Of a stretch of DNA of 64,000 bases, positions 1 to 12,103 are shown in pieces (the first letter of the stretch is position 1; each line of letters starts with the position of its first letter). The position numbers were made by a program, and so were the translations under genes. The stretch lies in contig NC_081827.1 in the NCBI RefSeq assembly GCF_030867095.1, positions 27,404,001 through 27,468,000 on the forward strand, given 5' to 3'. The notes under the pieces are model-generated. The model made no database searches, was not told the origin of the DNA, and saw only the letters and a program-made list of their open reading frames with translations. The DNA comes from Alligator mississippiensis. Its lineage: Eukaryota; Chordata; Crocodylia; Alligatoridae.

Positions 1-1315
1 CCTGAGGTCTGTGGAAGCCCTGTGACTGTCCTGGATTTTGCTGTCTGACATAAGGAGCACCTGGGATCCACTCTGTGCTCTAATGCATGCTTCATATAAA
101 GGACTTGAATCCTCGCTGTGGCAGAGGATGGAACCCAGCCCCCCTGCCACCTCTGCCAAGTGAGTGCTGTAATCTTTACAGAATATCTGTATGGCCCAAT
201 TAATATTTAATTATTCTGTCAGTATGTATTAGGTGAACTCTAAGAAATGCCTACCACATTGAGCCCCTCAGGGACCTGAGGTAGAAGAAAGACTATGGTC
301 TGGACTGGTGCCGGACTTAAATGGGAGCCTACATTACTTTGTGGATCTGACCCCTAACAACTTCAAGTGCTTCGATGCTTAGGGAACAGATGAGCAAGGA
401 TCCAAATTTTTGGACAGGTTGAAAGACACCTACCTCCTTAGGGAGGATCTAGCCTTAGGGACTTCACCCAAGTATTCAATAGCAGAGCCAGGGACCTGAG
501 ACCTAGACCAGTGCCTTAACCTTTGAACTATCCTTCATTACCACCTTTGCCATTTTACAGAGAAGAAAGTGAATCAGAAAGAGGTTGTTGACTTCTCTAA
601 TGGCACACAGCCAATTGTAGGGGCCCAGAGAGGAGCTCAAGTCTCTTGTGTGTCCACCTCATGACCTATACATTGGACCACACTGAATGCAGGAAATACA
701 GTATTCATATGTGGGGAAAGAGGAGTGTCAGAAGGATCATGGAACTCAGTTCATGCAGTGCTTGCAACAGCAGAGGGGTAATATTGAAATCTGGCAAGAT
801 ATTTCTTTTTTCTCACTACGGCTGATTTTGTGTACCTGACAACTCAAAATGTTAATAACCATTTCCAAAAGGACTATGAAGAAAGAACATGTTGTTTATT
901 CACTGATTATATCTTGTCTATAGGGTCTAATACAGGGCATGAGATAATTAGCTCTTAATTAATATCAGTGAGCTTTTCTTTTACAAAATGTTCAGGGGGA
1001 AATGGATCGCATACTAGTTGTTGTTAAAGACGTGTTTCCTTTATTTGAGAAGAATTGATTTTTCTGGTTGTCCTAAATTTACATTATTCCAGCATGTAGC
1101 GGTGGAAACTTAAACTCATACCTCTAAGATTCCATGTATCATTCAGCAATGACTTAACATAGACTTTGGCATCAGTTAGATTGATCAGGGTGTCAGTTAG
1201 CATTGAGTATCTTACCAAAGCAATGATTTTGCTGCTGTTAAGTTCAAGGATGGGAGGAAAAACTGGAAGCAAGTTAGTGGATATGCATCGTCATTATTTA
1301 TATATCCTTATATAC
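1..1315. other. Non-coding DNA, no feature recognised
   Basis: AT-rich sequence with only short chance open frames on both strands. I saw no splice-bounded exon, RNA gene or repeat that I could name. Confidence 0.5.
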
Positions 1316-1798
1316 CAGTGGTGCTCAACCTTTTGGCCCCGCAGGACAAATAAATAGTATGGAACCCATCCATGGGCCAAGATCAAGCCCCACACACCAG
1401 GATTGGACCTTGGGGGCTCAGTGCCACCCCTTCCCCTTCCCCTTCCCCTTCCCCTTCCCCCACACTGGGATTGGGCTCTACAGACCAGTTCTGCAACTGT
1501 GTACCAGGAATGGACCCTGGGGATCTGGCACTGCCTCCCTCCCACCCACACACCCTGAGACTAGGCCCTGGGGGTCTGAAAATATTCCTCCCAAGTCCCC
1601 AGAATTGGGACCTGGAACCTGGCACCGCCCCCACCCAGCATGCTGACACCCCCATAGGTCTGGACATTTGGCAGCAGGGGAACAATGCCACTGCTCCCCT
1701 GCCACCACATTTCTAGACCCATAGGGAGCCCTGCAGGCTGGATGACATGGCACTACAAGCCAGACCTATGATATAGACAAATGGTTGAAAACCTACTG
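1316..1798. mobile_element. hAT-like non-autonomous element
   Basis: The left end reads CAGTGGTGCTCAACCTTTTG. The right end, read on the other strand, is CAGTAGGTTTTCAACCATTT. These imperfect terminal inverted repeats resemble hAT (Charlie-type) ends. The interior is C-rich, repeats 'gggattgg..ct' blocks and contains a pure hexanucleotide run. The flanking 8-mers do not match, so the target duplication has decayed or the ends are slightly off. Confidence 0.5.
1427..1461. repeat. (CCCCTT)n microsatellite
   Basis: About six uninterrupted CCCCTT units inside the hAT-like element. The purity suggests that it expanded after the element inserted. Confidence 0.9.
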
Positions 1799-4189
1799 TG
1801 ACCCAGCTTCCTGGCCAAGACCAGTCAGATCTGTTTTGAGGGTTTCCAGCCACTCTATTTTACATGGGGCATCCTTGTCCCTATAGAATAGGAAACTTTT
1901 AGCAGGCAAACAACATACAAAACCTAAACCTCTTGTTTTTCTTCAGCCCTTGAGAGGGGCAACCCAGGCACTGTGCTCCTTTAGCACCACAGCCTACTTT
2001 CCTCCCTCGCAATATGCTCTTGGGGTTTTTAACCTGCTTTTAACCCTCATTTACTAGTCATCAGTTGTAGCTCGCTCCCAGTCTTCCAGCCAGGCAGACT
2101 TTTAACTGCTAACCACCTGCCACTGGATGTAGCCTCTAAAGGGTGAGCACCTCCTTAGAAGAAAAAAGAAATGATTTTAACCAGGCTCAGAATTGTATGT
2201 AAGAGAGTTTTGTCTTTCATATAGGAACCAGAAGTAGAGGTTGATGAGAAGGATATAAAGACAATTATCACTGCACTAAAGTATTTTTCATAATAACTTT
2301 AAAGAAATAAGTAGTACCTTTCTTGTCCAATAGACGTATCTAGCAAATAAACATATAAAAAGCTGCAATGACTTTTAAACACAATTTTCGATGGGTTCTT
2401 GGAGCTACCCCAATATAAATTCTAATGGTAATTGGCACAAGAGCAAATTACTCATATACAGAGATGTGTGAGAGGTTGTTAATGAAGTCATGTGAAGCAG
2501 AATTGGGCAAAGAGCCATCTAATGTTAAAAGTTTTGCTTTAGACCTATGGAAACAAGCTAGAAAATGGACAAGCAGTTTGGGTCGATGCTGGCATTAAGA
2601 AGTGAAGGTACTTGCTATTATCCCTACATGTGCCTGTATTCATGTATGCTGAGCTGTTAGAGGAAAGAAGTGTTGCTAACTGTTCCTAGAAAGAAACAGA
2701 CAACACAAAATGTATACTACTTATATGGCTCATAGCAGGAAAGACCTTAAATCATCTTAGACTCACCAGTGAGTCTATTTTACTCAGCCAGAGAGAGCTC
2801 ACTGCACTGGAAAGAGAGAGGTGCTGATAGACAGGAATTAGAAGCTTGATAGGAAAAAATGGCACTTTGTGCAAAGCCTTTCTAGCTGCAGGAAGGAGCA
2901 TTTCAAAGAGTGTCATGAAGGCAGTATTTGAAGTGTCAGAGCCCTCCATGGGACTGTGAAGGGCAAGCACAAGGCAGCTCTTTAATCTAGGGAAGTCTAG
3001 AAAAAGATGTAACATCTCTAGAGTGATTTCCTGTGGATACAAAAGAAGAGACTGACACTTTGGAAACAGTGGGAGCTCAGCACAAGAAGCGCAGGCAGGT
3101 TAATTTTAGGTAACAAAAGGGACCTGAGCATGATCCAGTGTGCTAGCTGGTAAATAATACCACATCCCAAACTCTAATTTGATTTAAAGTTGCTATAAGG
3201 GCACCCTTGTGTTTTAGCTTCTCTCTTAGCTTTATCATTTGCAAGTGCTGGTAGCATTCCAAAAGCTGCCGCATAAATTGTATTTGGGAACTTATTGCCA
3301 ATTTTATTTCATAAACTCACAAAGGAAAAAATTGGGACTACATCCATCTGCAGATACTTACTTTTTTCCAGAAGAGAGAGGTTTCTTGCAGCCAGCAGAA
3401 AAGAAATTAAAACGAAACCACCCTAGGAATGACTAGGGAAGATGAAATGTGGAAGGAAGGAGAAAAAGCTTTTTAAAAGTCAAAATTTCTAAACAGGGCA
3501 GTGTATAAATTCCCTCTGGCTCCAAACAGCTTCAGATTTCCCACAAATGTTCCCCTTTGCCTCCAGAGTTTTCCAAATAAAACTAATTTCTCAAGACAAA
3601 TTTAGAGAGGCTAAAACGGGGTTTTACTTATGTATGAAATTCACTGCCACAACATGATATTGAGGAAAAGACTTTAAAATGGGATCAGAAATGTATGTAA
3701 CTAATGAGAACATGTCGTTACAATATTTTTGATAATTAGAAAGGAATGTAAAACCTCATGTTTTGGGACCTACATCAAACAGTGGAAGCCATGGGTGGCA
3801 TGAAAATTCTCCACACAAGCATGTTATTGCATGATTTCCCATTTTGGTGGATGTGTGTTCTTCTGAAGTATTAAATGCTGGCTGCTGTCAGAAATGCCAT
3901 ACCAGACAAGACAGCCTAGGGGTCTCATGCAGCATGCCAGCTTCTAGGACCATCTGTCAGAAACCTCATGCATGTCTACATGACTGAATCTCAGGGGATG
4001 GTATGTGAACAAATTGCTGTGGGGCCAAAGGGAATGGGGCAGTATAGTATGTATACAACTCCAGTGCAATTGGCCATGTCCACACCTCCTGCAGTCAGTT
4101 GAGGTCAAATTACAGTAGTCCCACATAATAACAAAGCTTGGGGGGGGGGGGAGGGGGGGGTGCTTTCTAGGAGCTGGGACCACTGGGGC
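1799..4189. other. Non-coding DNA, no gene recognised
   Basis: About 2.4 kb of AT-rich sequence. The longest open frame (96 codons, minus strand, 2752-3042) has no recognisable motif and no splice context. A G homopolymer lies at about 4140-4160 beside the downstream CR1. Confidence 0.5.
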
Positions 4190-4970
4190 TGAGCAGTGCT
4201 GTACACATCCAGCTTTTCTAAATAGTCCCTAACCTGTTCTTTTGCCACTAAGGGCTGCTCACCTCCTTCCCAAACTGTGCTGCCTGGTGCAGTAGTCTGG
4301 GAGCTGATCTTTCCTGTGAAGACAGAGGCAAAAGCACTTCAGCCTTTTCTGCATTCTCTGTCACTAGGTTGCCTCCCCCATTCAGTAATGGACCCACGCT
4401 TTCCCCGATCCTCCTCTTGCTACCAACATACTTGTTGAAACCCTTCTTGCTACTCTTCACATCCCTTGCTAGCTGCAATTCCAATTGTGCTTTGGCCTTC
4501 CTGACTTCATCCCTGCATGCCCGAGCAATGCTGTTATATTCTTCCCTAGTTATTTGTCAAAGTTTCCACCCCTTATGAGCTTCCTCTTTGTGATTTAGTT
4601 TACTAAAGAATTCCCTGCTAAGCCAACCTGGTCTTCTGGTACACTTGCTAGTCTTCCCGTGCATTGGGATGGTTTGTTCCTGCACTCTCAGTAAGACTTC
4701 TTTAAAGTATAGCCAGGTCTCCTAGACTCCTTTCCCCCTAGGACTGGCTTCCCAGGGGATCCTGCCCATGAGTTCCCTGAGTGAGTCAAAGTCTGGTTAT
4801 CTGAAGTCCAGGGTCCTCAATCTGCTGCTCTCCATCTTTCCTTCCCTTAGGAGCCTGAACTCAATCATCTCATGATCACTGTTGTCCAAGTTGCCATCCA
4901 CTAGTACATTCCCCACCAATTCTTCCCTGTTCATGAGCAGCAGGTCAAGAAGAGCATGGCCCCTACAGAG
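4190..4970 (-). mobile_element. CR1 LINE fragment (endonuclease end to linker)
   Basis: The reverse strand encodes CR1 ORF2 pieces. One is an endonuclease C-terminus (HALLDLL...[13 protein letters not shown]) near 4797-4970. The other is the linker MELQLARDVKSSKKGFNKY...GPLLNGGGNLVT near 4248-4484. The same segments appear on the + strand in the copy at 50.5-53.3 kb. Both ends are truncated, and the right end abuts the PLE that follows. Confidence 0.85.
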
Positions 4971-5149
4971 GAACAACCCCAACGCCTTACAATATTCCAG
5001 CCTCAGACTTGATGAAACTGAAAGCAGTGACCAACCCTCAAATATCATCAATCTCTCCACACACACGCATACCAAAACTGAAAATCTGTCCTTTCTAAAG
5101 GCCTAAATTTCTGTCCAGAAAAATACCCTAATAACATATTTCATGTGAA

Positions 5150-6316
5150 GAACTAGAAGAATTCTTCCGACACCTCCGCCTCACAGAATATTTCCACGAC
5201 CAAATTGAATCCACTCCCAACAACAACTCATCCCTGACAACATTAAGGAAAAGATCAACCCCCAAAACCATCAGATTGGACACCTCACAGCAGACGAAAC
5301 GCTAACCTTGACCGCTACATTGACTGCTTCAGGGAAAGAATGAACAATGAAATAATCAACAACATGTCACCATAACAGCCTCTCTCTACCAGAGAAAAAG
5401 GCCATAGAATCCCTAAGATCCAACCACCAAATAGTAATAAAACCAGCAGAAAAAGGAGGAGCCATAGTCATCCTAAACCATGAAGACTACATAAAGGAAG
5501 CCAACAGACAATTCTCTGACACCACCTACTACAAAGAACTACAAGAAGATCCTACCCCCCTTTTCACCATGAAACTCAACAATACCATCAAATCATTTCC
5601 ATCAGGACTACAAGAAAAACTAGACCTTGATCCCCACACTACCTAATCCGGGGACTTTTTACATGCTCCCTAAAATCCACAAACAAGGGAACCATGGCAG
5701 ACCTATCGTATCCAACCACGGGACCCTAACTGAGGAAATATCGGGTTTCACTGAATCAATCCTAAAACCGCTTGTCACCCAAAGAGCAAGTTTTGTCCAA
5801 GACACTACAGACTTTCTACAGAAACTTAAAAACATAGACCACCTTCCCAGCAACACACTCCTAGCCACCATGGACATTACCAGCCTATATACTAACATCT
5901 CACACCAGGATGATATCCAAGCCTGCGTTACATATCTACAGGAACAAGATTACAACTCAGAATACAGACCGAAAAATATGACTGACCTTATACACTTCAT
6001 CCTCACACACAACAATTTCACTTTTAATAACCAACACTTCCTCCAGACGATGGGAACAGCTATAGGCACCAAAATGCCCCACAGTATGCCGACCTTTTTA
6101 TAAGCCACCTGGAAGAAGACTTCCTCAAGAACTGCACCATCAAAACCTTGCTATACTTAGGACATATCGATGACATCTTCATCATTTGGACTGAAAACCT
6201 GCAATCTCTAATTGAGTTCCAATAGAAATTCAACAGTCACCATCCCTCCATCCAACTTTCTCTAGAATACTCCAGCACCAACATCTCCTTTTTAGACACG
6301 ATGATCAGTATCCAGA
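5150..6316 (+). pseudogene. PLE reverse transcriptase, frameshifted
   Basis: Recognisable RT blocks occur in order. They are a fingers block near 5440-5480 (VIKPAEKGGAIVIL), FYMLPKIHK and GRPIVSNHGT at about 5654-5725, motif A as LLATMDITSLYTNI near 5860-5900, GTAIGT near 6054, and the catalytic HIDDIFIIW at 6163-6189. The canonical motif is RYIDDIFI, so the D-D pair is kept. Frame changes are needed near 5630 and 6075, and stops interrupt near 6100 and 6220. The protein cannot be made as one chain. The assignment to the PLE family is strong. Confidence 0.8.
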
Positions 6317-7246
6317 ATGATAAAGACCATGTTATACAAGAAACCCACAGACCAACATACATATTGGCACAGAACCAGCAATCACCCTAAACACACCAAA
6401 AAAGCTGTGATATACAGCCAAGCCCCCAGATACCTCCAAATTTGCACTGAAAAGAACACCCGGGATTGCCACCTCACCAATCTTAAAAAGGTTTTCACCC
6501 AACAAGGACACTCCTCCAGAGAGATAGATCGCATGTTTGAAAGAACCACCCGGATACCATGTGAAGAATTGCTGCAGTACAGAAGAAAACCCCCCACAAA
6601 TCGCACACCGCTGGTTATGACGTATCACCCATCCCTTGAACCCATACGGAAAATCCTCAAACAATTGCGACCCATACTAGAAAGAGACCCTATTCTTAAA
6701 GAGATCTTCCCAGAGGCACCCATCCTAGCCTTCAAACAAGCACCAAACCTTGCTAACCTCATCACCAGAGGCAAACTCCCTCAGGCCCAGAACACACTGA
6801 ATGGATCCAGACCGTGCCATGACAAGAAATGCAAAACCTGCCAATACATCTCAACCACCCCCACTATTACTACACCCCACAACAGAGCCATCAGCATCCC
6901 AGGATCTTACAGCTGCACCTCCAGAAATGCAATACATCTCATCCAATGCACCAAATGCCCTGATGGAAATTATGTAGGAGAGACCAGACAACAACTGCGC
7001 ACCAGAATGAATGCACACCGGAAATCTATCGAAGACAGGAATACCCAATTACCAGTGGGGGCACATTTCTCACAGGAGGGCCACTCTCTCTCCAATCTCT
7101 CAGTCCTGATCCTCAAAGGAATCTTACAAAACACTTCCCAGAGACGAGCCTATGAGCTCCACTTCATCAACCTCCTGGATACTAAAAATCATGGACTAAA
7201 TATAGACATTGAATTTATGACACATTATAACCTGCCTAACATCTGA
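6317..7246 (+). CDS. PLE RT thumb, zinc-finger linker and GIY-YIG endonuclease (309-codon open remnant)
   Basis: This frame continues the PLE polyprotein after the broken RT. Residues 1-120 look like the thumb, with LYKKPTDQHTYW and HPKHTKKAVIYSQAPRYLQI. Next comes a Cys-rich linker with CHDKKCKTC, typical of the PLE zinc-finger linker. A CTKCPDGNYVGETRQQLRTR block near 6943-7002 then forms the GIY-YIG core, with the conserved Arg and, after it, His in MNAHRKS. It ends with VGAHFSQEGHSLSNL. The start Met is arbitrary, because the true protein begins far upstream. The enzyme would nick DNA for target-primed reverse transcription. This copy is probably inactive because the RT is broken. Confidence 0.75.
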   Translation: MIKTMLYKKPTDQHTYWHRTSNHPKHTKKAVIYSQAPRYLQICTEKNTRDCHLTNLKKVFTQQGHSSREIDRMFERTTRIPCEELLQYRRKPPTNRTPLVMTYHPSLEPIRKILKQLRPILERDPILKEIFPEAPILAFKQAPNLANLITRGKLPQAQNTLNGSRPCHDKKCKTCQYISTTPTITTPHNRAISIPGSYSCTSRNAIHLIQCTKCPDGNYVGETRQQLRTRMNAHRKSIEDRNTQLPVGAHFSQEGHSLSNLSVLILKGILQNTSQRRAYELHFINLLDTKNHGLNIDIEFMTHYNLPNI

Positions 7247-7555
7247 CTTCCCAGGTAGTTCTCCACTATTCATCCCCCTTCTCTCCCCCCCCCAACCCAG
7301 CCTGTCTCTCACCCATTGACTTGTCAATCTTCATCTTCACCGACTACCTGTCTTGTATGCATACCAGCCCAGCCTCTGGCTCCTTTACTTTTCATTCCAT
7401 CCAGGAAGAGCACACACCAACTGCTGAAATTTCCTCAGCCTGACGAAGGGTTTTTGAACCCAAAAGTTTGCTTAAATTTTTTTTTCCAACTATTTAAGTT
7501 GGTCTAATAAAATATATCAGATTCATCCAAAGAACCTTGTCTGCCTATGTCCTAC

Positions 7556-8685
7556 AGCCCACACCCTTGGCCCCTACTTGGCATTCCAGCACTTGCACCA
7601 GGAAGTTGTCCCCAACACTCTCCAGAAACTTCCTGGATTGCCTGCACATTGCTGTATTGTCCTTTCAGCAGATGTCAAGGTGATTGAAGTCCAATATCAG
7701 AACCAGGGCCTGTAATCGGGAAACTTCCGCTAGCTGTTTGAAGGAAGCCTTGTCCACCACTTCCTCCTGGTCTGATGGTCTATAGCAGACCCCCACCACG
7801 ACATCACCCTTGTTGCTCTCCCTTCTGACCCTAACACAGAGACTCTGAACAGCACCATCTCCAGTTTCATACTGGAGCTCTGAGCAATCATATGGCTCTT
7901 TGACATAAAGTGCAACTCCTCCTCCTCTTCTCTCCTGCCTGTCCTTCCTGAACAGTTTATATCCATCCACGACAGCATAGACAATATGTAGGGGAGGCAC
8001 GGTGGGGGGGCAATTCCCCCCCGAGATTGGCCAAAGCTGCTGCCAGCTGCTGTGGGTAGTCACTACTTGCACCCCCCCCCCCCCCCCGGCCCCTTGGTGC
8101 CAATGCGGCCGGTGGCATATGCAGGCAGTCCCCGCTCGCCACTCACCCCACCCCCACCGCTGGCAGAAGCTACAGGCAGTCCCTGCTCACCACCATGGTG
8201 TCCCCCCAGTCTCGGGAGGCACCAGTCATTCATGCATGACAGTACTTCAGTCATACGAGTTCCCACCAAGTCTCTGTTATTCCAATCACGTCATAGCTCT
8301 ATGATTGTGCAAGGACTCCCAATTTTTCCTGCTTGTTTCGCAGGCTCCATGCATTTCTGTACAGACACCTGAGGGTAACTAGTTGATTGCCCTGATTTCT
8401 CAGGAAGTATGAGAGCACCTCCCCTGTTGCCCCCTTCTGCTTGCTCTTCCTCCAGGTCTCCCACTTCGCCACTTACCTCAGGGCTTTGGTCTCCATCTCC
8501 TGGCGAACCTAGTTTAAAGCCCTCATCACTAGGTTAGCGAGCCTGTCTGTCAAGACGCTCTTCCCTCTCTTCATCAGGTGGTTTCCATCACTTCCCAGTA
8601 ATCCTTCTTCTTGGAAGAACATCCCATGGTTGAAGAAGCCAAAACCCTGCTGGCAACACCACCTACACAGCCAGGTGTTGATCTG
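7556..8685 (-). mobile_element. CR1 LINE fragment (5' region and endonuclease)
   Basis: The reverse strand encodes a CR1 endonuclease with GYKLFRKDRQERRGGGVALY and VVVGVCYRPSDQEEVVDKAS (7665-7985). The catalytic-core segment LILDFNHLDI replaces the usual MGDFN-type sequence. The part at 8225-8685 matches the 5' ORF2 leader also seen at 50.53-50.8 kb. About 240 bases of unrelated C-rich DNA (7985-8225) interrupt the copy. Confidence 0.8.
7985..8225. repeat. C-rich insertion with VNTR-like repeats inside CR1
   Basis: The insertion lies between two collinear CR1 segments. It contains a run of about 18 C at about 8071-8088. A partial repeat of the form CAGGCAGTCCC.GCTC.CCAC appears at about 8123-8145 and 8174-8196. 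The ends carry similar GGAGGCAC motifs (7996 and 8215). Its family was not recognised. Confidence 0.55.
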
Positions 8686-8689
8686 ATAT

Positions 8690-10290
8690 ATTTTTGCTCC
8701 ATGCAGTTAGCCTTCATTTTTATGTTCACATTCACTCCTTCCCATTGAATAGGACCCAGCTCTCCAAGTATATAAAATATTCATTTCAACTCCCTTGGGG
8801 AAAGACAGAGGAGATGATACTAACATTAATTCTGGGAATTTACCCAGATTTTAAATCTTCTAGGACAAGCCCTTTGTACTCTATGGCAAAATAGACCCAA
8901 ATTTCTGGGACAGGTCCACAGCTGGAGACTATCTAGTCCATGGCAGTGACAGTTGGATTTACTTATTCATATTTCATAATACACTTTTGAGTCCCTTCTG
9001 AAAATGCAATAACATCTTTAATGGAACCCCTTGGCAAGGGGCGAAAGCAGCTTGCAATGAGCCTGCATGTCTGAGTTCCCTTTGGAAACAACAACCAGTT
9101 CCTCGGGGACCTGGTAGCTTCTCTGAGTAAAGCTAAAGCCTTTCCAGGGTGCTGAGCAGGCCTGAAAGAGGGCAATTAATAGTGTCAAACTAAACTTCTT
9201 GGGCTTCGGAATAAGCATACATGCATTAGGATCAGAGCCAGGCTGAACACTAATAGAGGTCTGCCCAGGGCACTGGAGCCATGCGGTTATATCAGACTTT
9301 CAGCTCCCATTAAAAAAGGAAATTAAGTGTCTAGCCTTCATGGTTGTGGGGATAAAGTCTTGCCTATTCTCAAAGGGGATTGCAGCCATGCTGCCAGACT
9401 TGAAAAATGGAAATGTTAACTGGAAACTCTGTGTTATCCAATTAAGCAGAAAAAAAAGAAAATAAGAATATGTGTCTGTTTTTTCCATGCAGAAAATATG
9501 ACCCTATTGCCAAGCTTGATGTCACCCCCTTGGACTTTGCTGTCTCAGGTGAATTTCATTTCTGAACCTCTGTCTTCTGCTGCTGCATACTCACTGTTTG
9601 GAGCATGGTCCTGCATGTAACATGCCTGTGGTGGAAGCCACATGCAAGAAGGATGACCCCAAGACAATTTAAGGTTGTTCATACAGAGGAAATATCAAAT
9701 CAGAGCATGTTCTTTCAAACACAAGCACTCTTTAGATCTACCCAGATTTTGGGGCATTTGGGTCACTTTTGCAGTACTTTGTAGTGCATCACAAAAGGGT
9801 TGAACTGATCATACAAATAACAATTACTATTGTGCATCTAGCCACGTAACCTTGCAGGTTTAGCAGCACCAGCACTACTATACCTGCAACACCCCCTAGT
9901 GGAGAAACAGCTTGCATTTCTACAAGCTTAAACCTGTTCCCCAAGTAAACTATGCTGGCAAACAGACTCCTGCTGTATTGTATTGATTAAATAACTAGTG
10001 CACCAGTCCTTTCAGAGATGCACAAAAGTGAGGTTAAGATGCTGCTGCTTTCTCTGTGTGTGTGTGCACAGAGTGAACTGTTCAGAGCAGGGTACGTGTT
10101 TGAAAAGCTTTGCCAACAGAAAGCCCCTTCAGTTTTCCTGGTTTTGTGAGGATCTCCCTTCCTGTGAGCAGTCTCAGCAAAGGCAATACACACAATACAA
10201 AAGCCTACACAAAACACAGTGACTCTTGCTTTCACTGTATCACCCTTATCAAATAGTCAAAACCCTGGAGTCAGATTCCAAAGAATTATG
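8690..10290. other. Non-coding DNA, no gene recognised
   Basis: Mixed-composition sequence without a recognised repeat. The open frames are short and overlap on opposite strands, as expected by chance. Confidence 0.5.
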
Positions 10291-10745
10291 GGCAGACAAG
10301 GTTCTTTGGGTAGATATGATATCTTTTATTAGACCAACTAAATAGTTGGGGAAATTGTTCTTTGCAAGCTTTCAGGCACAAACACCCTTCTTCAGGCATA
10401 GGGAGGGTTTGCTTGTATTGTGTGCTCTCCTGGGTAGAATTGAAGCCAATATGCAAAATACAGGTCTGTGAAAATGCAAATGCGTGGCAGGGAGGATCAG
10501 AGGGAATGGGAGACAACTGGTGCAAGACAGGTAAATGGGGGGGAAGTAATGTTGAGCTGGTGACAGAATGTAGATGGTAAAATGCAGACAGGTTACCTGG
10601 GGTTATCAGATGTTAGGCAGGCTATAATGTGCCATAAATCCAATGTCTATATTTAGTCCATGATTTTTTGTATCCAGTAGATTTATGAAGTGAAGTTCGA
10701 AGGCTCATCTACAAAGGGTGTTTTGTGTATTCCCTTTGAGGAATT

Positions 10746-11650
10746 TACACGAAACCCACGGACCAACATACATATCTACACAAGCCAGCAATCACCCTAA
10801 ACACACCAAAAAAGCTGTAATATACAGCCAATCCCTCCGATACCACTGATTCTGCACTGAGGAGAACACCTGCGATCATCATCTCTCAAATCTCAAAGGG
10901 GCTTTCACTCAACAAGGACACTCCTCCAAAGAGATAGATCATACTTTTGAAATAGCCACCCAGATCCCACATGAAGGTTTGCTGCAGTACAAAAAGAAGA
11001 TCCCCACAAATTGCACACCATCAGTTATGACATAACATCCCTCCCTGCAACCTATATGGAAAATCCTCCAACAATTGCAACCCATACTAGAAGAAGACCC
11101 AATTCTTGAAGAGATCTTCCCAGAACCACGCATCCTAGCCTTCAAACAAGCACCAAACCTCGCTAACCTCATCACCAGAAACAAAATTCCTATGACTGAA
11201 AGCACATCGAATGGATCCAGACTATGCCAGGACAATAAATGTAAAGTGTGCCAACACATCTCCACCACTTCCACAATAAGTACACCCCACAACAGAACCA
11301 TCACCATCCTGGATCTTACACCTGAACCTCCAGAAATGTAATATAGCTCATCCGGTGCACTAAGTCCCTGATGAAAAATATGTAGGAGAAACCAAGCAAC
11401 AACTGCGCACCAGAATGAACATACACCAAAAATCTATCAAAGACAGAAATACCCAATTACCTGTGGGTGCACACTTCTCACAAGAAAACCACTCTCTCTC
11501 CAATCTCTCTGTTCCAGTCCTCAAGGGGAATTTACAAAACACCTTTCGTACATGAGCCTCCGAAGTTCACTAAATAAATCTACTGGATACAAAAAATCAT
11601 GGACTAAATATAGACATTGGATTTATGGCACATTATAACCTGCCTAACAT
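10746..11650 (+). pseudogene. PLE endonuclease-region remnant
   Basis: This is collinear with the PLE-1 frame at 6338-7246 but carries several frameshifts. The longest piece, 11075-11341, reads AFKQAPNLANLITRNK and then LCQDNKCKVCQHIS, the same zinc-finger linker as PLE-1. The GIY-YIG core follows near 11380-11430 in another frame. It is not functional. Confidence 0.8.
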
Positions 11651-11861
11651 CTGATAACCCCAGGTAACCTGTCTGCATTTTACCATCTACATTCTGTCAC
11701 TAGCTCAACATTACTTCCCCCCCCATCTACCTGTCTCCCACCAATAGTCTCCCATTCCCTCTGATCCTCCCTGCCACGCATTTGCATTTTCACAGGCCAG
11801 CATTTTGTCTATTGGCTTCTATTCCACCCAGGACAGCATGCAAAACACCAGCAGACTCTCC

Positions 11862-11998
11862 CTATGTATTCAAGACACTTTTGGATGTTTATCTTGCAGG
11901 GATCCTATGACCCCTGCTGACTTCCTGCCACTGGGCAGGGGGCTGGACTTGATGATCCTCCCGGGTCCCTTCCAGCCCGAATGTCTATGAAATCTATG
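11862..11998 (+). mobile_element. CR1 3' end nested in PLE-2
   Basis: This short CR1 piece starts at the last codons of ORF2 (FKTHLDVYLAG-type), continues through the 3' UTR (GACTTCCTGCC...GGGGGCTGGACTTGATGATC) and ends in the ATGAAATCTATGA tail. PLE sequence resumes directly after it at 'aaagggtgtttgtg'. The insertion is younger than PLE-2. Confidence 0.9.
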
Positions 11999-12103
11999 AA
12001 AAAGGGTGTTTGTGCCCGAAAGCTTGAAAAGAACAATTTCTCCATCTACTTAGTTGGTCTAATAAAAGCTGTCATATTTATCCAAAGAACCTTGTCTACC
12101 TAA

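Larger units (their letters stand above)
4971..7555 (+). mobile_element. Penelope-like retroelement (PLE-1)
   Basis: This is a nearly full-length coding region of a PLE, running from the N-terminal extension (NIINLSTHT..., about 5040) through the reverse transcriptase to a GIY-YIG endonuclease. It ends in the family's 3' tail, with TTGGTCTAATAAAATATATC and then CCTTGTCTGCC. The tail recurs in the copies at 10.3, 12.0, 17.2, 17.9, 45.2, 45.9 and 53.7 kb, which defines the family. The reading frame is broken in the RT but long and open in the endonuclease part. PLEs prime at exposed 3' ends and have no classical LTRs. Confidence 0.85.
10293..12103. mobile_element. Fold-back PLE (PLE-2): minus arm 10293-10745, plus arm 10746-12103
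   Basis: The left arm is the PLE 3' region on the minus strand. It begins with the reverse of the CCTTGTCTGCC tail and runs back to the endonuclease end near 10745. Without a spacer, the sequence switches to the plus strand at CACGAAACCCACGGACC, which matches PLE-1 near 6338, and runs to the tail at 12103. Both outer ends are therefore PLE 3' ends. A CR1 3' piece interrupts the plus arm at 11862-11998. Confidence 0.85.
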
